From assembly GCF_026157065.1 (NCBI RefSeq), contig NZ_JANLGQ010000003.1:525114-589113 (forward strand): 64,000 nucleotides of DNA, read 5' to 3'. The stretch is from Enterococcus sp. HY326. Lineage in GTDB: Bacteria > Bacillota > Bacilli > Lactobacillales > Enterococcaceae. A program made the position numbers and the translations under genes. A model generated the notes under the pieces. The model had not been told where the DNA came from and ran no database searches. It saw nothing but the letters and a program-made list of their open reading frames with translations. This document shows positions 26,007 to 35,215 of this stretch, in pieces (positions within the stretch are counted from its first letter, which is position 1; each line of letters begins with the position of its first letter).

Positions 26007-27080
26007 ATGTACGATCAGTTACAGGCGATTGAAGATCGCTATGAAGAGCTTGGAGAACTATTAAGTGATCCCGCTGTTATTACCGACACCCAGCGGTTTA
26101 TGAAGTTGTCAAAAGAAGAAGCCAGCACCAGGGAAACGGTGGAGGTTTATCGCCGTTACAAAACGGTTGTTCAAGGGATTGCTGACACCGAAGAATTATT
26201 AGGTGAAAGCTTAGATGCTGACATGGCAGAGATGGCCAAGGAAGAATTGTCTGAGTTAAAAAAAGAAAAAGAAGTGTTAGAAGACCGGATTAAAATTTTG
26301 TTGTTACCAAAAGATCCCAATGATGATAAAAATATTATCATGGAAATCCGCGGAGCCGCAGGTGGCGATGAAGCGGCCTTATTTGCCGGTGACTTATTTA
26401 ATATGTATCAAAAATATGCGGAGGCGCAAGGCTGGAAAGTCGATGTGATGGATGCCAATGTCACGGGCATCGGTGGCTATAAAGAAGTAATCATGATGAT
26501 TACCGGCGACAGTGTCTTTTCAAAACTAAAATACGAAAGTGGCGCCCATCGAGTTCAACGAGTGCCTTCAACAGAATCGCAAGGACGGATTCATACATCA
26601 ACAGCAACAGTTGTTGTGATGCCGGAGGCCGAAGAAGTCGAAATTGATATCGCCGATAAAGATATTCGGACTGATATTTACCACGCTTCTGGAGCTGGTG
26701 GTCAGCACGTCAATAAGACAGCTTCTGCCGTTCGTCTGACCCATATTCCAACAGGAATTGCTGTAGCGATGCAGGATGAGCGTTCACAAATTAAAAACCG
26801 GGAAAAGGCGATGAAAATTTTGCGGGCTAGAGTCTATGACCAAATTTCTCAAGCGGCACAAAGTGAATACGATGCCAGCCGTAAGTCAGCTGTCGGAACC
26901 GGTGACCGTTCTGAACGCATTCGCACCTATAATTTTCCGCAAAATCGTGTTACCGATCACCGCATTGGTTTGACGATTCAAAAATTGGATCAAATTTTGG
27001 CAGGAAAATTAGATGAAATTATTGATGCCTTGGTGATGTACGACCAAACATCAAAATTGGAAGAATTGCAAAATGGCTAA
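26007..27080 (+). CDS. prfA: Peptide chain release factor 1
   Basis: 357 residues. The GGQ motif in [17 protein letters not shown] enters the peptidyl transferase centre, and the anticodon-like PxT motif is expected earlier in the protein. It reads UAG and UAA stop codons. GGAG precedes the ATG at 26007. It overlaps prmC, its modifier, by 8 bases. Confidence 0.97.
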   Translation: MYDQLQAIEDRYEELGELLSDPAVITDTQRFMKLSKEEASTRETVEVYRRYKTVVQGIADTEELLGESLDADMAEMAKEELSELKKEKEVLEDRIKILLLPKDPNDDKNIIMEIRGAAGGDEAALFAGDLFNMYQKYAEAQGWKVDVMDANVTGIGGYKEVIMMITGDSVFSKLKYESGAHRVQRVPSTESQGRIHTSTATVVVMPEAEEVEIDIADKDIRTDIYHASGAGGQHVNKTASAVRLTHIPTGIAVAMQDERSQIKNREKAMKILRARVYDQISQAAQSEYDASRKSAVGTGDRSERIRTYNFPQNRVTDHRIGLTIQKLDQILAGKLDEIIDALVMYDQTSKLEELQNG

Positions 27081-27912
27081 AACCTATCGAGAAGTCCTCC
27101 AGCGGGCTTCTTCTTTTTTGGAAGCGGCGGGCAAGGAAGGCTATGCTATTCAGTTTCTTTTTTTGGAGCGCAAGGGTTGGAGTAAAACGGATTGGTTATT
27201 ACAGATGAATGAAGCAATTTCAGCTGCGGATGAGACTCAAATTGCAGCGGATATGAGAGCTCTGATGGAAAATCAACCGCCACAATATCTTTTAGGCTAT
27301 GCTGATTTTTATGGTCGCACTTTTTTTGTGAATCAAGATACGTTAATTCCTCGGCCAGAAACTGAGGAATTAGTTGAGCTATGCCTTAAGGAAAATTCGT
27401 CTGAGAAAAATTTGCAGGTCGTCGATATTGGAACGGGAACCGGAGCAATTGCAATTACTTTAAAGGCTGAGGCTGACAGCTGGCAGCTTTTTGCCAGTGA
27501 TATTTCCGAAGGTGCCTTAAGTGTGGCTAAAAAAAATAGTCAGGCGCTACATACAGCAATTGATTTTCGCAAAGGTAGTGTGCTGGAACCCTTTGCTGAA
27601 GAAACATTTGATCTTATTATTTCGAATCCACCGTACATTAGTCAGGCAGAATGGGACTTGATGGATGAAAGTGTGCGCACCTATGAACCAAAGTCGGCGC
27701 TTTTTGCGGCGGCCGACGGGTTAGCTATCTATCAAATGATTGCCCAGCAGGCGCCAGAAAAATTAAAAGCAGGCGGTAAAATTTATTTAGAAATTGGCTT
27801 TCAACAGGGGCAAGCTGTCAAAGAAATATTTGAAAAAAATTTTCCCGCAGCACAAATTACAGTCAAAAAAGATTTAACTGGTTTGGATCGATTTGTGGTT
27901 ATTCACACTTAA
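27073..27912 (+). CDS. prmC: Release factor glutamine methyltransferase
   Basis: 279 residues. SAM-binding [13 protein letters not shown] and the catalytic NPPYIS motif are those of PrmC/HemK, which methylates the Gln of the release-factor GGQ loop. The overlap with prfA indicates coupled translation. The helical N-terminal domain (1-90) binds the release factor. Confidence 0.96.
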   Translation: MAKTYREVLQRASSFLEAAGKEGYAIQFLFLERKGWSKTDWLLQMNEAISAADETQIAADMRALMENQPPQYLLGYADFYGRTFFVNQDTLIPRPETEELVELCLKENSSEKNLQVVDIGTGTGAIAITLKAEADSWQLFASDISEGALSVAKKNSQALHTAIDFRKGSVLEPFAEETFDLIISNPPYISQAEWDLMDESVRTYEPKSALFAAADGLAIYQMIAQQAPEKLKAGGKIYLEIGFQQGQAVKEIFEKNFPAAQITVKKDLTGLDRFVVIHT

Positions 27913-28425
27913 TGTGGATAAGTCTGTTATTAAATTTAATTAATTGAATGAAAATAAGCTTTCATTTTGGACAGTTTTCAACAAGCTTGTCCACAGTTAT
28001 AAAAAAACTTATCCACAAAGTTGGGGATAAGCTTGAAAAGGTTTAAAAACTAGTCATTTACAGATAATTAAAGGTGTGGATAAACTGTGGAAACAAAAAT
28101 TTTTACTGAAGAATCAATTGATGAAGCCGCTGAAATTTTAAAAAATGGCGGATTGATTGCTTTTCCAACAGAGACAGTCTATGGTCTAGGTGCCAATGGT
28201 CTCATGACTGAAGCTGTTCAGCAGGTTTTTACCGTTAAAGGTCGACCTGCCGATAATCCCTTAATTTTACACGTCAATCAATTTTCAATGGTGGAAAATT
28301 TTGTGGATAAGTTTCATCCCTTAACTGAAAAAATTGTCGCAAAATTTTGGCCGGGTCCTTTAACTTTAATTTTTGCAGTGAAACATGGCAGCTTACCATT
28401 GAATGTCACCGGCGGCTTATCCACA
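27913..28425. promoter_or_regulatory. DnaA-box cluster between prmC and tsaC and within tsaC
   Basis: Five perfect 9-mers TTATCCACA or its complement lie at 27913-27921, 28009-28017, 28075-28083, 28302-28310 and 28417-28425. One-mismatch copies are at 27987-27995 (TTGTCCACA) and 28022-28030 (TGGGGATAA). The last perfect intergenic box ends 3 bases before the tsaC start codon. DnaA binding could regulate tsaC or titrate DnaA. Confidence 0.85.
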
Positions 28426-29097
28426 GCAGCTTTTAGAATGCCAGCAAACGAAAAAACTTTGTTATTAATTGAAAAAACAGGTGTGCCGTTAGTTGGTCCC
28501 AGTGCTAATACGTCCGGCAAACCGAGTCCAACGACAGCGGCCCATGTGTTTCACGATATGAAGGGAAAGATTGCTGGCATTTTAGATGATGGACCAACTG
28601 CAATCGGAGTCGAGTCCACTGTCCTGGATTTAAGCGATCCTTCAAAGCCACCGATGATTTTGCGGCCCGGAGCAGTCACTAAAGAAGCTTTGGAAAATAT
28701 TTTGGAAACGGAAATTTTAATTGACCAGCATCTTGTTACAGAGGGAGAGACACCAAAAGCTCCTGGTATGAAGTATAAACATTATGCCCCTAACGCCGAA
28801 GTACGCATGGTTCGTCAGGCTGAATGGCCAGAAGCAGCCAGGTGGAGTGAAAATCAAAAAGTTGGTGTAATTGCCAGTCCGGAAATTTTGAAATTATTTC
28901 CTCAAGAGATAGAAAAATATTCTTTGGCTGATAACTCAATTGAAGCCGCCACCCGTGGCTTATTTGCCGGTCTGCGGGCACTGGATGAAACCGGCGTTAG
29001 TCTTATTTTAGCGCCGGCCTTTGAGGAAGCCGGCTTAGCGGTGGCCTATATGAACCGTTTAAAAAAAGCCAGTAACCAAAAATTTTGGAAAAACTAG
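28087..29097 (+). CDS. tsaC: Threonylcarbamoyl-AMP synthase, Sua5 type
   Basis: 336 residues from the GTG at 28087. The YrdC-like catalytic domain (FPTETVYGLGANG; GPSANTSGKPSPT) is followed by the Sua5 C-terminal domain, so this is the long Sua5/YwlC form. It makes the threonylcarbamoyl-AMP used for the t6A37 modification of tRNAs reading ANN codons, tRNA-Thr among them. The start region overlaps DnaA boxes, which may link expression to replication. Confidence 0.93.
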   Translation: METKIFTEESIDEAAEILKNGGLIAFPTETVYGLGANGLMTEAVQQVFTVKGRPADNPLILHVNQFSMVENFVDKFHPLTEKIVAKFWPGPLTLIFAVKHGSLPLNVTGGLSTAAFRMPANEKTLLLIEKTGVPLVGPSANTSGKPSPTTAAHVFHDMKGKIAGILDDGPTAIGVESTVLDLSDPSKPPMILRPGAVTKEALENILETEILIDQHLVTEGETPKAPGMKYKHYAPNAEVRMVRQAEWPEAARWSENQKVGVIASPEILKLFPQEIEKYSLADNSIEAATRGLFAGLRALDETGVSLILAPAFEEAGLAVAYMNRLKKASNQKFWKN

Positions 29098-29171
29098 TTT
29101 TCTTGGTGCCGGAATTTGCTAACTTATGATACAATTCAATAAAAAATAATGTCATGAAGGGTGTTGTCAGT

Positions 29172-30410
29172 ATGGATTTTAAAGAATTTGATCCGGATTT
29201 ATGGAATGCGATTAATCATGAATACCAACGGCAGGAAAATAATTTGGAGTTAATTGCCTCTGAAAATATCGTGTCCAAAGGTGTCATGGCGGCACAAGGC
29301 AGCGTGCTGACCAATAAATATGCTGAAGGCTATCCAGGTCGCCGGTATTATGGCGGCTGTGAATTTATTGACGTGGTGGAAAATTTAGCCATCGAGCGGG
29401 CCAAAGAATTATTTGACGCAAAATTTGCCAATGTTCAGCCTCATTCAGGTTCACAAGCGAACACAGCAGCCTATCTTTCATTAATTGAAGCTGGGGATAC
29501 AGTTCTCGGGATGGACTTATCTGCTGGCGGTCATTTGACCCACGGTTCTCCGGTCAATTTCAGTGGCAAAACGTATCATTTCGTGCCTTACGGCGTGGAT
29601 CCAGCGACTGAAGTGATCGATTATGATGTGGTAAGAATTTTAGCCCGCAAACATCAACCGAAATTAATTGTAGCTGGAGCAAGTGCCTACAGCCGCACCA
29701 TTGATTTTAAAAAGTTTCGGGAAATCGCTGATGAAGTTGGCGCAAAATTAATGGTGGACATGGCGCATATCGCTGGTTTAGTTGCAGCAGGTCTGCATCC
29801 AAATCCAGTGCCTTATGCTGATATTACGACCTCAACGACTCATAAAACTTTAAGAGGCCCTCGCGGCGGTTTGATTTTAACCAATGATGAAGAATTGGCT
29901 AAAAAAATAAATAGTGCAGTGTTCCCGGGCATTCAAGGGGGACCTTTAGAACATGTGATTGCCGCAAAAGCAGTCGCCTTTAAAGAAGCCCTTGACCAAA
30001 GCTTTACTGAATACAGCCAGCAAGTGATTGATAATGCCAAAGCAATGGCAGATGTCTTTAATAAAACACCGGAAGTCCGCTTGGTCTCAGGTGCCACTGA
30101 CAATCACTTATTATTAGTAGAAGTGACCGACTTAGGAATGTCTGGTAAAGAAGCTGAAACAATTTTGGATTCTGTTGGCATCACCGTCAATAAAAATTCG
30201 ATTCCTTTTGAAAGCTTGAGCCCATTTAAAACCAGCGGCATTCGGATTGGCACACCAGCGATTACCTCCCGTGGCTTTGATGAAGCAGCATCACGTCAAG
30301 TGGCAGAGCTAGTGGTTAGAGCGCTGAAGGCCCAAAACAATCAAGCAGCATTAGAAGAAGTTCATCAAGAAGTATTGGCTTTAACAAATAATCACCCGCT
30401 TTACGCTTAA
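29172..30410 (+). CDS. glyA: Serine hydroxymethyltransferase
   Basis: 412 residues from the ATG at 29172 ([14 protein letters not shown], the usual family start); an upstream ATG at 29154 is in frame. The PLP lysine lies in [15 protein letters not shown]. It converts serine and tetrahydrofolate to glycine and methylene-THF. It follows tsaC by 74 bases with no terminator visible between them. No riboswitch or T-box precedes it. Confidence 0.97.
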   Translation: MDFKEFDPDLWNAINHEYQRQENNLELIASENIVSKGVMAAQGSVLTNKYAEGYPGRRYYGGCEFIDVVENLAIERAKELFDAKFANVQPHSGSQANTAAYLSLIEAGDTVLGMDLSAGGHLTHGSPVNFSGKTYHFVPYGVDPATEVIDYDVVRILARKHQPKLIVAGASAYSRTIDFKKFREIADEVGAKLMVDMAHIAGLVAAGLHPNPVPYADITTSTTHKTLRGPRGGLILTNDEELAKKINSAVFPGIQGGPLEHVIAAKAVAFKEALDQSFTEYSQQVIDNAKAMADVFNKTPEVRLVSGATDNHLLLVEVTDLGMSGKEAETILDSVGITVNKNSIPFESLSPFKTSGIRIGTPAITSRGFDEAASRQVAELVVRALKAQNNQAALEEVHQEVLALTNNHPLYA

Positions 30411-30476
30411 AATTATCCAGTTAAATTTTCTTTAGGAAAGTTTAGGACATAAAAAATCAGATAGGAGATTTTAAAA

Positions 30477-31106
30477 ATGGGAAAATTCCAAGTAATTGAC
30501 CATCCACTCATTCAGCACAAGTTAACTATCATTCGGGAAAAGGATACCGGCACGAAAGTTTTTCGGGAAGTTGTCAATGAAATTGCCATGCTGATGGCCT
30601 ACGAAGTTTCACGGGATATGCCATTAGAAGACATTGAAATTGAAACACCAATGACCAAAAGTGTGCAAAAAACTTTAACCGGTAAAAAAGTTGCAATCGT
30701 ACCAATTTTACGAGCTGGCTTAGGCATGGTTGACGGAATTTTAGAATTGATTCCTGCAGCGAAGGTTGGTCATATCGGAATGTTCCGGGACGAAGAAACT
30801 TTAGAGCCCCACGAATATTTCTTAAAGCTGCCTGAAGATATTGCAGCTCGTCAGCTGTTCGTTGTTGATCCGATGTTAGCAACTGGCGGTTCAGCAATCA
30901 TGGCAATCGATGCTTTGAAAAAGCATGGCGCTTCTAATATCAAATTTGTCTGCCTAGTTTCTGCTCCTGAAGGCGTCAAGGCCTTACAAGATGCCCATCC
31001 AGATATTGATATCTATACCGCCGCTCTTGATGAAAAATTAAATGAGCATGGCTACATCGTTCCTGGTTTAGGGGACGCCGGCGACCGTCTCTTCGGTACA
31101 AAATAA
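30477..31106 (+). CDS. upp: Uracil phosphoribosyltransferase
   Basis: 209 residues. The PRPP-binding loop [10 protein letters not shown] and the uracil-binding C-terminal region ([18 protein letters not shown]) are conserved. It salvages uracil to UMP. GGAG precedes the ATG at 30477. It ends the glyA-upp run with a large hairpin element downstream. Confidence 0.97.
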   Translation: MGKFQVIDHPLIQHKLTIIREKDTGTKVFREVVNEIAMLMAYEVSRDMPLEDIEIETPMTKSVQKTLTGKKVAIVPILRAGLGMVDGILELIPAAKVGHIGMFRDEETLEPHEYFLKLPEDIAARQLFVVDPMLATGGSAIMAIDALKKHGASNIKFVCLVSAPEGVKALQDAHPDIDIYTAALDEKLNEHGYIVPGLGDAGDRLFGTK

Positions 31107-31114
31107 AGTGAAGC

Positions 31115-31264
31115 ATGAGATTGTTTCTAAGTTTACTTCTGGCAAACGAACAGAACCATTGCGGTCGGTTTTAAAAGGCTGTGCTGTAAAAAATAGCGGA
31201 GTATCCGCCGCTTTCCTTGTGTTCAATGCTAGTTGGCTAAACTTAGAAGCAGTCTCATTTTTTG
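31115..31264 (+). terminator. Long structured 3' element and terminator after upp
   Basis: Arms at 31115-31135 and 31238-31258 pair over 21 positions, with two G-U pairs, and are followed by a run of T. The 102-nt interior has its own hairpin AGCGG-AGTAT-CCGCCGCT. It is far larger than a simple terminator and may contain a small RNA or an old mobile hairpin. Confidence 0.7.
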
Positions 31265-31354
31265 TTAGGACAATTTTTTTAATTGTCCCTGATGCTAGAA
31301 TTCATTTTGAAGGACGTTGAAAATCATTCACTAAAAAAACTAGGGGGAATCCAT

Positions 31355-31642
31355 TTGCGAAGTCAGGAATTATTAACCGCCTTAATGAACGGCCCGCAGC
31401 GGGGAGATTTTGTGGGAATTTATCAGACAGAACATGATAAATTAGTGGCTTTCACCGGGCTTCAATTAGATGAAGCGGGGGACTTAGTGTTGTATTCAGC
31501 AAAACAACAGCCGCCAATGGCGATGAAGGATTTTTATACCCAGCTGATGCTTCACAAAAATCGCTATTTAATGCAGTGGCAAAAGGGACAAAAACAACCG
31601 ATTTACGGCTTTAAAGAGGTTGACCGTAAAATTGTCATTTAA
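31355..31642 (+). CDS. Unknown small protein
   Basis: 95 residues from the TTG at 31355, which has AGGGGG 8 bases upstream. The frame is open from 31283 but the upstream ATGs have no ribosome site. The sequence FVGIYQTEHDKLVAFTGLQLDEAGDLVLYS suggests a small beta-rich domain, followed by a helical PMAMKDFYTQLM segment. No family is recognised. Confidence 0.6.
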   Translation: MRSQELLTALMNGPQRGDFVGIYQTEHDKLVAFTGLQLDEAGDLVLYSAKQQPPMAMKDFYTQLMLHKNRYLMQWQKGQKQPIYGFKEVDRKIVI

Positions 31643-31736
31643 AAAAAGCGCCAAAGCTAAAGACGCCGCTGAGGAAAGCTCAGCGAAATGCTGAATTTTT
31701 CCTTTGATAGCTGTCTAAAACTTTGACACTAGTTGC

Positions 31737-31979
31737 TTAGCTATTTAATTTACGAAGTTCCTTGTAATTGATAATAACAACACCATTGGACTGTGAAATC
31801 AAAGAACTGTTTTCTGATGTTTCATCCATTCTAACGACGGCTGAATTTTTCAGCTGTTTGGTAATGGTACCAGTTTGACCTTGATTTCTAAAGATAAATG
31901 CGACAGGGGTTCCAGTTGTAAACGACTTGCCAAGTGCGGACGGGTCGATAGTAGCTTCAAATTTTCCAAATGTTCCCAT
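31737..31979 (-). CDS. DUF2187-like small protein
   Basis: 80 residues. The pattern GTPVAFIFRNQGQTGTITKQL-NSAVV, then VVINYKEL, resembles the DUF2187 (B. subtilis YkvS-like) beta-barrel fold. Function is unknown. The ATG at 31979 follows AGGG. It is the last chromosomal protein gene before the prophage attachment tRNA and is transcribed away from it. Confidence 0.6.
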   Translation of the reverse strand: MGTFGKFEATIDPSALGKSFTTGTPVAFIFRNQGQTGTITKQLKNSAVVRMDETSENSSLISQSNGVVIINYKELRKLNS

Positions 31980-32104
31980 GCAATAACCCTCTTTCTATTT
32001 CTATTCTAACAAATTTTGGTCAATATTTCATATATTTGACTTTTGCGGGGTTTGAGCTTTACAAAATATACTAAAAGTTCTATAATTTTCTTTGTTATTC
32101 TAAA

Positions 32105-32177
32105 GCCAGCTTAGCTCAGTCGGTAGAGCAACGCACTCGTAACGCGTAGGTCACAGGTTCGATTCCTGCAGCTGGCA
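32105..32177 (+). tRNA. tRNA-Thr (anticodon CGT)
   Basis: A 73-nt cloverleaf. The acceptor GCCAGCT pairs with AGCTGGC, the loop is CTCGTAA with anticodon CGT, the T-arm contains GGTTCGATTCC and the discriminator base is A. The last anticodon-stem pair is an A-C mismatch. The prophage begins directly downstream, so the 3' part of this gene is the likely attachment core. Confidence 0.95.
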
Positions 32178-32186
32178 TCTTAATTT

Positions 32187-32229
32187 AAAGCCGTCACATC
32201 AACGTTTGTAGATGATGTGACGGCTTTTT
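32187..32229 (+). terminator. Terminator after tRNA-Thr(CGT)
   Basis: AAAGCCGTCACATCA pairs with TGATGTGACGGCTTT across an 11-nt loop, followed by T residues. It may also end the integrase transcript from the other side. Confidence 0.9.
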
Positions 32230-32250
32230 ATTTTACAATAAATTGCTGTT

Positions 32251-32272
32251 TGGGGCAGAGAATGGGGCAGAG
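32251..32272. repeat. Paired TGGGGCAGAG repeats, integrase arm-type sites
   Basis: Two direct copies of TGGGGCAGAG at 32251-32260 and 32263-32272, 12 bp apart, lie between the attachment tRNA and the integrase stop codon. Confidence 0.75.
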
Positions 32273-32301
32273 ATTTTTAAAATATTTTTTTAAATAACGT
32301 A

Positions 32302-33468
32302 TTAATCTCTTAATAGACTTGAGAATCTATCGCTTGCTGCTCTTTTTGATTCCTCCAACGCATGTCCATATATGTTCATTGTCGTCCTGTAATCTTTGTG
32401 TCCTAGAAGTTCTTGTACTGCTTTAATTGGGATGTTTGGATCGGCTAGTAAAAAAGATGCTGAGGTATGTCTAAGGTCGTGAAAGCGAATCTCGCGAAGT
32501 CCAGAGCGTTTCACAAATCGAATCCAATTTCTATATAAAGATGTTGGGAGTTCGAAGTTTCCTTCTGGTGAGCCGAATACATACTTGTGTTTTGGGTTTA
32601 TACAAAGCTTCTTTCTTGCTTCTTGGTTGATTAAGATAAAGCCTTGCATGAAATTCATATAGTTCTGAGGTACAGGGATAATTTTAGAATCGGAAGCTTT
32701 AAGACCATCTCGTCTTAAATATTGCTTCTTGTCATTTAAAACAATCCGTTGATGAAAGTGTACAGTGTTGTTGATAAAATCGAAGTCGGTTTCTTCGACA
32801 GCTGCTATTTCTCCTTCTCTAGCTCCAGTAAAGAAAGCAGTCAGGACTATAGCTTTCGTTTTTTGTGAAGCCGCATCATCCAAAGCTGTTAGTAATCTGT
32901 TTACTTCTTCAATAGAATAAGGTTCAGGTGTAGACTTCTTTTTAAGGGCTTCCTTGGGTAGTTTAACGTCGGAAACGGGATTGTGGCTAATTATCCTATA
33001 TTGGTCTTTTGCGACGTTAAAAACGCTACTAAGGGCGTTTAAAAAACGTTTCTTTGTTTTTCTCGAAAGAACCTGACTTCTTTTTGAAAGTGGTTGTGCA
33101 GCCATGACAATGTCTTTAATTTGATATGGTTTTATTTCTGTCATCTTTTTATTGGATAATGAAGATAAGAAACGTTTTTCGATTATGTCGGAGTATTCAC
33201 GTATTGTTCTGGGCTCCAATGTTGTAGTTACTTCTTTTTTCCACATATTGTTATAGAAATGTGAAAAAGTGATAGTTGTCACATCTTCATAACCGTGTTC
33301 TTCCAAGTCCGCTATCCACTCATCAAGTTCGAGATATGCTTTTCTAAGTGTTAACGAATCAGCAGTTTTGCTAAGTCTAATTGGATTGCCGTTCTCGTTA
33401 TAACCAACAGTAACACGAAGCCTGAATTTATCTCCTCTTTTTTCAACAGTCCCTTTCTCTACAGCCAT
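32302..33468 (-). CDS. int: Prophage integrase, tyrosine recombinase
   Basis: 388 residues. The N-terminal arm-binding domain contains VTVGYNENGNPIRLSKTADS. The core-binding domain spans about 60-165. The catalytic residues are Arg in GAREGEIAA, His-x-x-Arg in FHDLRHTSAS, His in LGHKDYRTT and the nucleophile Tyr in MNIYGH. It is of the Tn916/phage Int type and inserts the phage at the tRNA-Thr 3' end 125 bases away. The start at 33468 is followed by MAVEKGTVEKRG. Confidence 0.96.
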   Translation of the reverse strand: MAVEKGTVEKRGDKFRLRVTVGYNENGNPIRLSKTADSLTLRKAYLELDEWIADLEEHGYEDVTTITFSHFYNNMWKKEVTTTLEPRTIREYSDIIEKRFLSSLSNKKMTEIKPYQIKDIVMAAQPLSKRSQVLSRKTKKRFLNALSSVFNVAKDQYRIISHNPVSDVKLPKEALKKKSTPEPYSIEEVNRLLTALDDAASQKTKAIVLTAFFTGAREGEIAAVEETDFDFINNTVHFHQRIVLNDKKQYLRRDGLKASDSKIIPVPQNYMNFMQGFILINQEARKKLCINPKHKYVFGSPEGNFELPTSLYRNWIRFVKRSGLREIRFHDLRHTSASFLLADPNIPIKAVQELLGHKDYRTTMNIYGHALEESKRAASDRFSSLLRD

Positions 33469-33555
33469 AACAAAGTAAGCTCCTTCCCTAACTACTTCCT
33501 ATCTCTAATTCAAAAAAAGAATGTATGTTCGTTTTTTTGCTAAAAAATAATAAGC

Positions 33556-33981
33556 TTAATCTAGTAAATATCTTTCCGATTTCAAAGGAACACCATAAGC
33601 CGTTTGCAAATGTTCAAATTTTCTAGGATATGAACCTGTATCTTCTTTGTGACAACTAAGCAAAATGTTTGTGGCAAAACGATCGGCTTCACTTTCCATT
33701 TTACTCCTAGTTGTCCTGTTTAGTACGTAGTAATTGGATATCCCTTCATGCAGCAGTGCATGACCTAACTCATGAGTGCACACATAAAATCTTTCTGGAC
33801 TTTCCATTAATGAATCGGATAAGAAAATAACTTTCCTGTTTAAAATCTCTTGAAATTGGCCTCGAGGGTTATCTAGAAACGGAACATACCGAATATCAAT
33901 ATTTAAAAAGGCGCAAATAATAAAGGGATTGTAACTCCCGCTTAAAGATTTTAATTTAGCAATCAGTTCTAAATAATCCAT
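33556..33981 (-). CDS. ImmA/IrrE-type metallopeptidase
   Basis: 141 residues. The zinc motif HELGHALLHEG lies near residues 67-77, with a downstream Glu in ESEADRFATNILLS. In ICEBs1 and many phages such proteins cleave the neighbouring repressor to start induction. It follows the repressor gene on the same strand by 10 bases, so they form an operon. Confidence 0.92.
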   Translation of the reverse strand: MDYLELIAKLKSLSGSYNPFIICAFLNIDIRYVPFLDNPRGQFQEILNRKVIFLSDSLMESPERFYVCTHELGHALLHEGISNYYVLNRTTRSKMESEADRFATNILLSCHKEDTGSYPRKFEHLQTAYGVPLKSERYLLD

Positions 33982-33991
33982 ACCGCTACCT

Positions 33992-34369
33992 CTATTTTTT
34001 CAGCTTCTTATCCTTCTCAGCATATTCCCAAAATACCCCAGTCAAAATATCTTTTACTCGTTGTATTTCCTCTGGTGTCAAATTCTCGCCATTATAAGCC
34101 ATGTTCACGTTTGAATCTAACAATTTATCTAACTCAATTAAATCGTCTTTGTTCGCCCATTTAGGGGCTTGATTTCTGCCTAGTAGGTAATCAGTTGTTA
34201 CATCAAAGTAATCTGCCACCGCTTGCAATTTCTTTATACCCGGAGGCTGTTTATCCCATTTTCGTATGCTTCCTTGACTAAAATCGAGAATCCTTTCTAA
34301 TTCAGTTAAAGTGATGCTCTTGCGACTTGTAAGTTCTTTAATCTTATAAACTAAACTCATTCTTTCCAC
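33992..34369 (-). CDS. CI-like phage repressor
   Basis: 125 residues. An XRE-type helix-turn-helix (SITLTELERILDFSQGSIRKW) forms the first 65 residues. The C-terminal part is short and lacks a LexA-like self-cleavage domain, which fits proteolysis by the adjacent ImmA-like protein. It should bind the TTGGAATAAATTCCAA operators upstream. Its HTH resembles that of the Cro-like gene on the other side. Confidence 0.9.
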   Translation of the reverse strand: MERMSLVYKIKELTSRKSITLTELERILDFSQGSIRKWDKQPPGIKKLQAVADYFDVTTDYLLGRNQAPKWANKDDLIELDKLLDSNVNMAYNGENLTPEEIQRVKDILTGVFWEYAEKDKKLKK

Positions 34370-34393
34370 CTCAAAAAACCGTCACAAAAACAC

Positions 34394-34605
34394 ATTGGAA
34401 TAAATGCTTGACACTTGGAATAAATTCCAATATACTAAGTTCATAGGTTAGATTCCACGGCACACTAAAAGCTATCTAGAAGTTGTTATTGTCTCCCCAG
34501 ACCAACAAAATAAAGATGATGTGTGCTGTAATTGTATGCCTATATTATGGAATAAATTCCAATATTTGTCAATAGTATAACGTAATATATTGGAATTTAT
34601 TCCGA
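34394..34605. promoter_or_regulatory. Lysis-lysogeny switch with face-to-face promoters and four operators
   Basis: The rightward promoter is TTGACA (34408-34413), 17 bases, TATACT (34431-34436). The leftward promoter is TTGACA (34567-34572), 17 bases, CATAAT (34544-34549). Each spacer holds an operator, TTGGAATAAATTCCAA, at 34415-34430 and about 34548-34562. Outer sites lie at 34394-34405 (half site) and 34590-34605. The promoters point at each other, so their transcripts overlap by about 100 bases. Confidence 0.9.
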
Positions 34606-34624
34606 TTGAATGGAGGTGGAATTA

Positions 34625-34825
34625 GTGATTTACGACAAAATTAAAAAATTAGCCGATGCTAAAGGTATTTCGATTAATCAACTAGAACGTGATTTAGACT
34701 TTAGTTCTTCTTCTATATCTAAATGGAAAAGTTCGAATCCAACATCCTCTAAGCTGAAGCAGGTGGCTTCGTATTTCGGAGTCACGATGGATTATCTAAT
34801 TGATAATGAAAAACAGGAGGTGTAA
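34625..34825 (+). CDS. Cro-like XRE regulator
   Basis: 66 residues from the GTG at 34625, which has GGAGGTGG upstream; the frame is open from 34610. It is nearly all one helix-turn-helix (ISINQLERDLDFSSSSISKW) and resembles the repressor N-terminus. The last codons (KQEV) lie in the 91-bp repeat found again at 35492-35582. Likely competitor of the CI-like repressor for the shared operators. Confidence 0.88.
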   Translation: MIYDKIKKLADAKGISINQLERDLDFSSSSISKWKSSNPTSSKLKQVASYFGVTMDYLIDNEKQEV

Positions 34826-34901
34826 GTGGTGACCAATCTTGCATTAGTAAATTTAGATGATTTAAAAATTCTTGTTGCCGAGAATGATATACCGAATGAA
34901 G
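34811..34901 (+). repeat. 91-bp perfect direct repeat, copy 1
   Basis: Identical over 91 bases to 35492-35582. It covers the last codons of the upstream regulator, an AGGAGG site, and the first 25 codons (MVTNLALVNLDDLKIL...) of the next gene. Confidence 0.98.
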
Positions 34902-35050
34902 AAAGAACAATGGTGAAAAAACAAACAACGCTCCGACTACCAGTTGACCTGTATGAAAGGATTCAACAAGAAGCGGAGCGAAAGGGCCATGGCATCAAAA
35001 GTTTAATCGTCTTTGCCCTGTGGGAGTATTTCGATAACGCCGTTAGCTAA
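34826..35050 (+). CDS. Ribbon-helix-helix protein with duplicated leader
   Basis: 74 residues. The first 25 (MVTNLALVNLDDLKILVAEN...) are identical to those of the 35507-35740 gene because of the 91-bp repeat. The rest (VKKQTTLRLPVDLYERIQQEAERKG) is an Arc/CopG-type ribbon-helix-helix. An internal ATG at 34910 (MVKKQ) with GAAGAAAG upstream probably marks the original gene start. The end overlaps a convergent gene by 48 bases. Confidence 0.75.
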   Translation: MVTNLALVNLDDLKILVAENDIPNEERTMVKKQTTLRLPVDLYERIQQEAERKGHGIKSLIVFALWEYFDNAVS

Positions 35051-35191
35051 TTCATATTCAGATATTTTTTTTTCAATCAATAACTCTATTTCAGCAGCCA
35101 TAGAGCGTTTTTCTTCATCAGAAATATGTTTAATCTTATCAAAATTTTCTTGTTGCATTCTCATAGTAAATTGTCTTTTTGCAGTAGCCAT
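35003..35191 (-). CDS. Arc/Mnt-type ribbon-helix-helix regulator (minus strand)
   Basis: 62 residues. RQFTMRMQQENFDKIKHISDEEKRSMAAEI fits the RHH fold, with the strand QFTMRM as DNA-reading element. GGAGA lies 6 bases before the ATG at 35191. It is divergent from the RHH gene at 35348 and shares its operator region. By analogy with P22 immI (Mnt and Arc) it may hold a second immunity switch. Confidence 0.82.
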   Translation of the reverse strand: MATAKRQFTMRMQQENFDKIKHISDEEKRSMAAEIELLIEKKISEYELANGVIEILPQGKDD

Positions 35192-35215
35192 AATATCTCT
35201 CCTTTGATTTCAAAA

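Noticed and set aside
29098..29171. Riboswitch or T-box before glyA
   Set aside because: The 74-base gap is too short and no conserved core or terminator hairpin is visible.
31108..31320. 70-codon frame after upp
   Set aside because: It lies wholly across the large hairpin element and has no ribosome site.
31672..31706. Terminator after the small gene at 31355
   Set aside because: Two overlapping short hairpins (GCTGAG-GAAAG-CTCAGC and TCAGC-GAAAT-GCTGA) compete and the T-run is weak; left uncalled.
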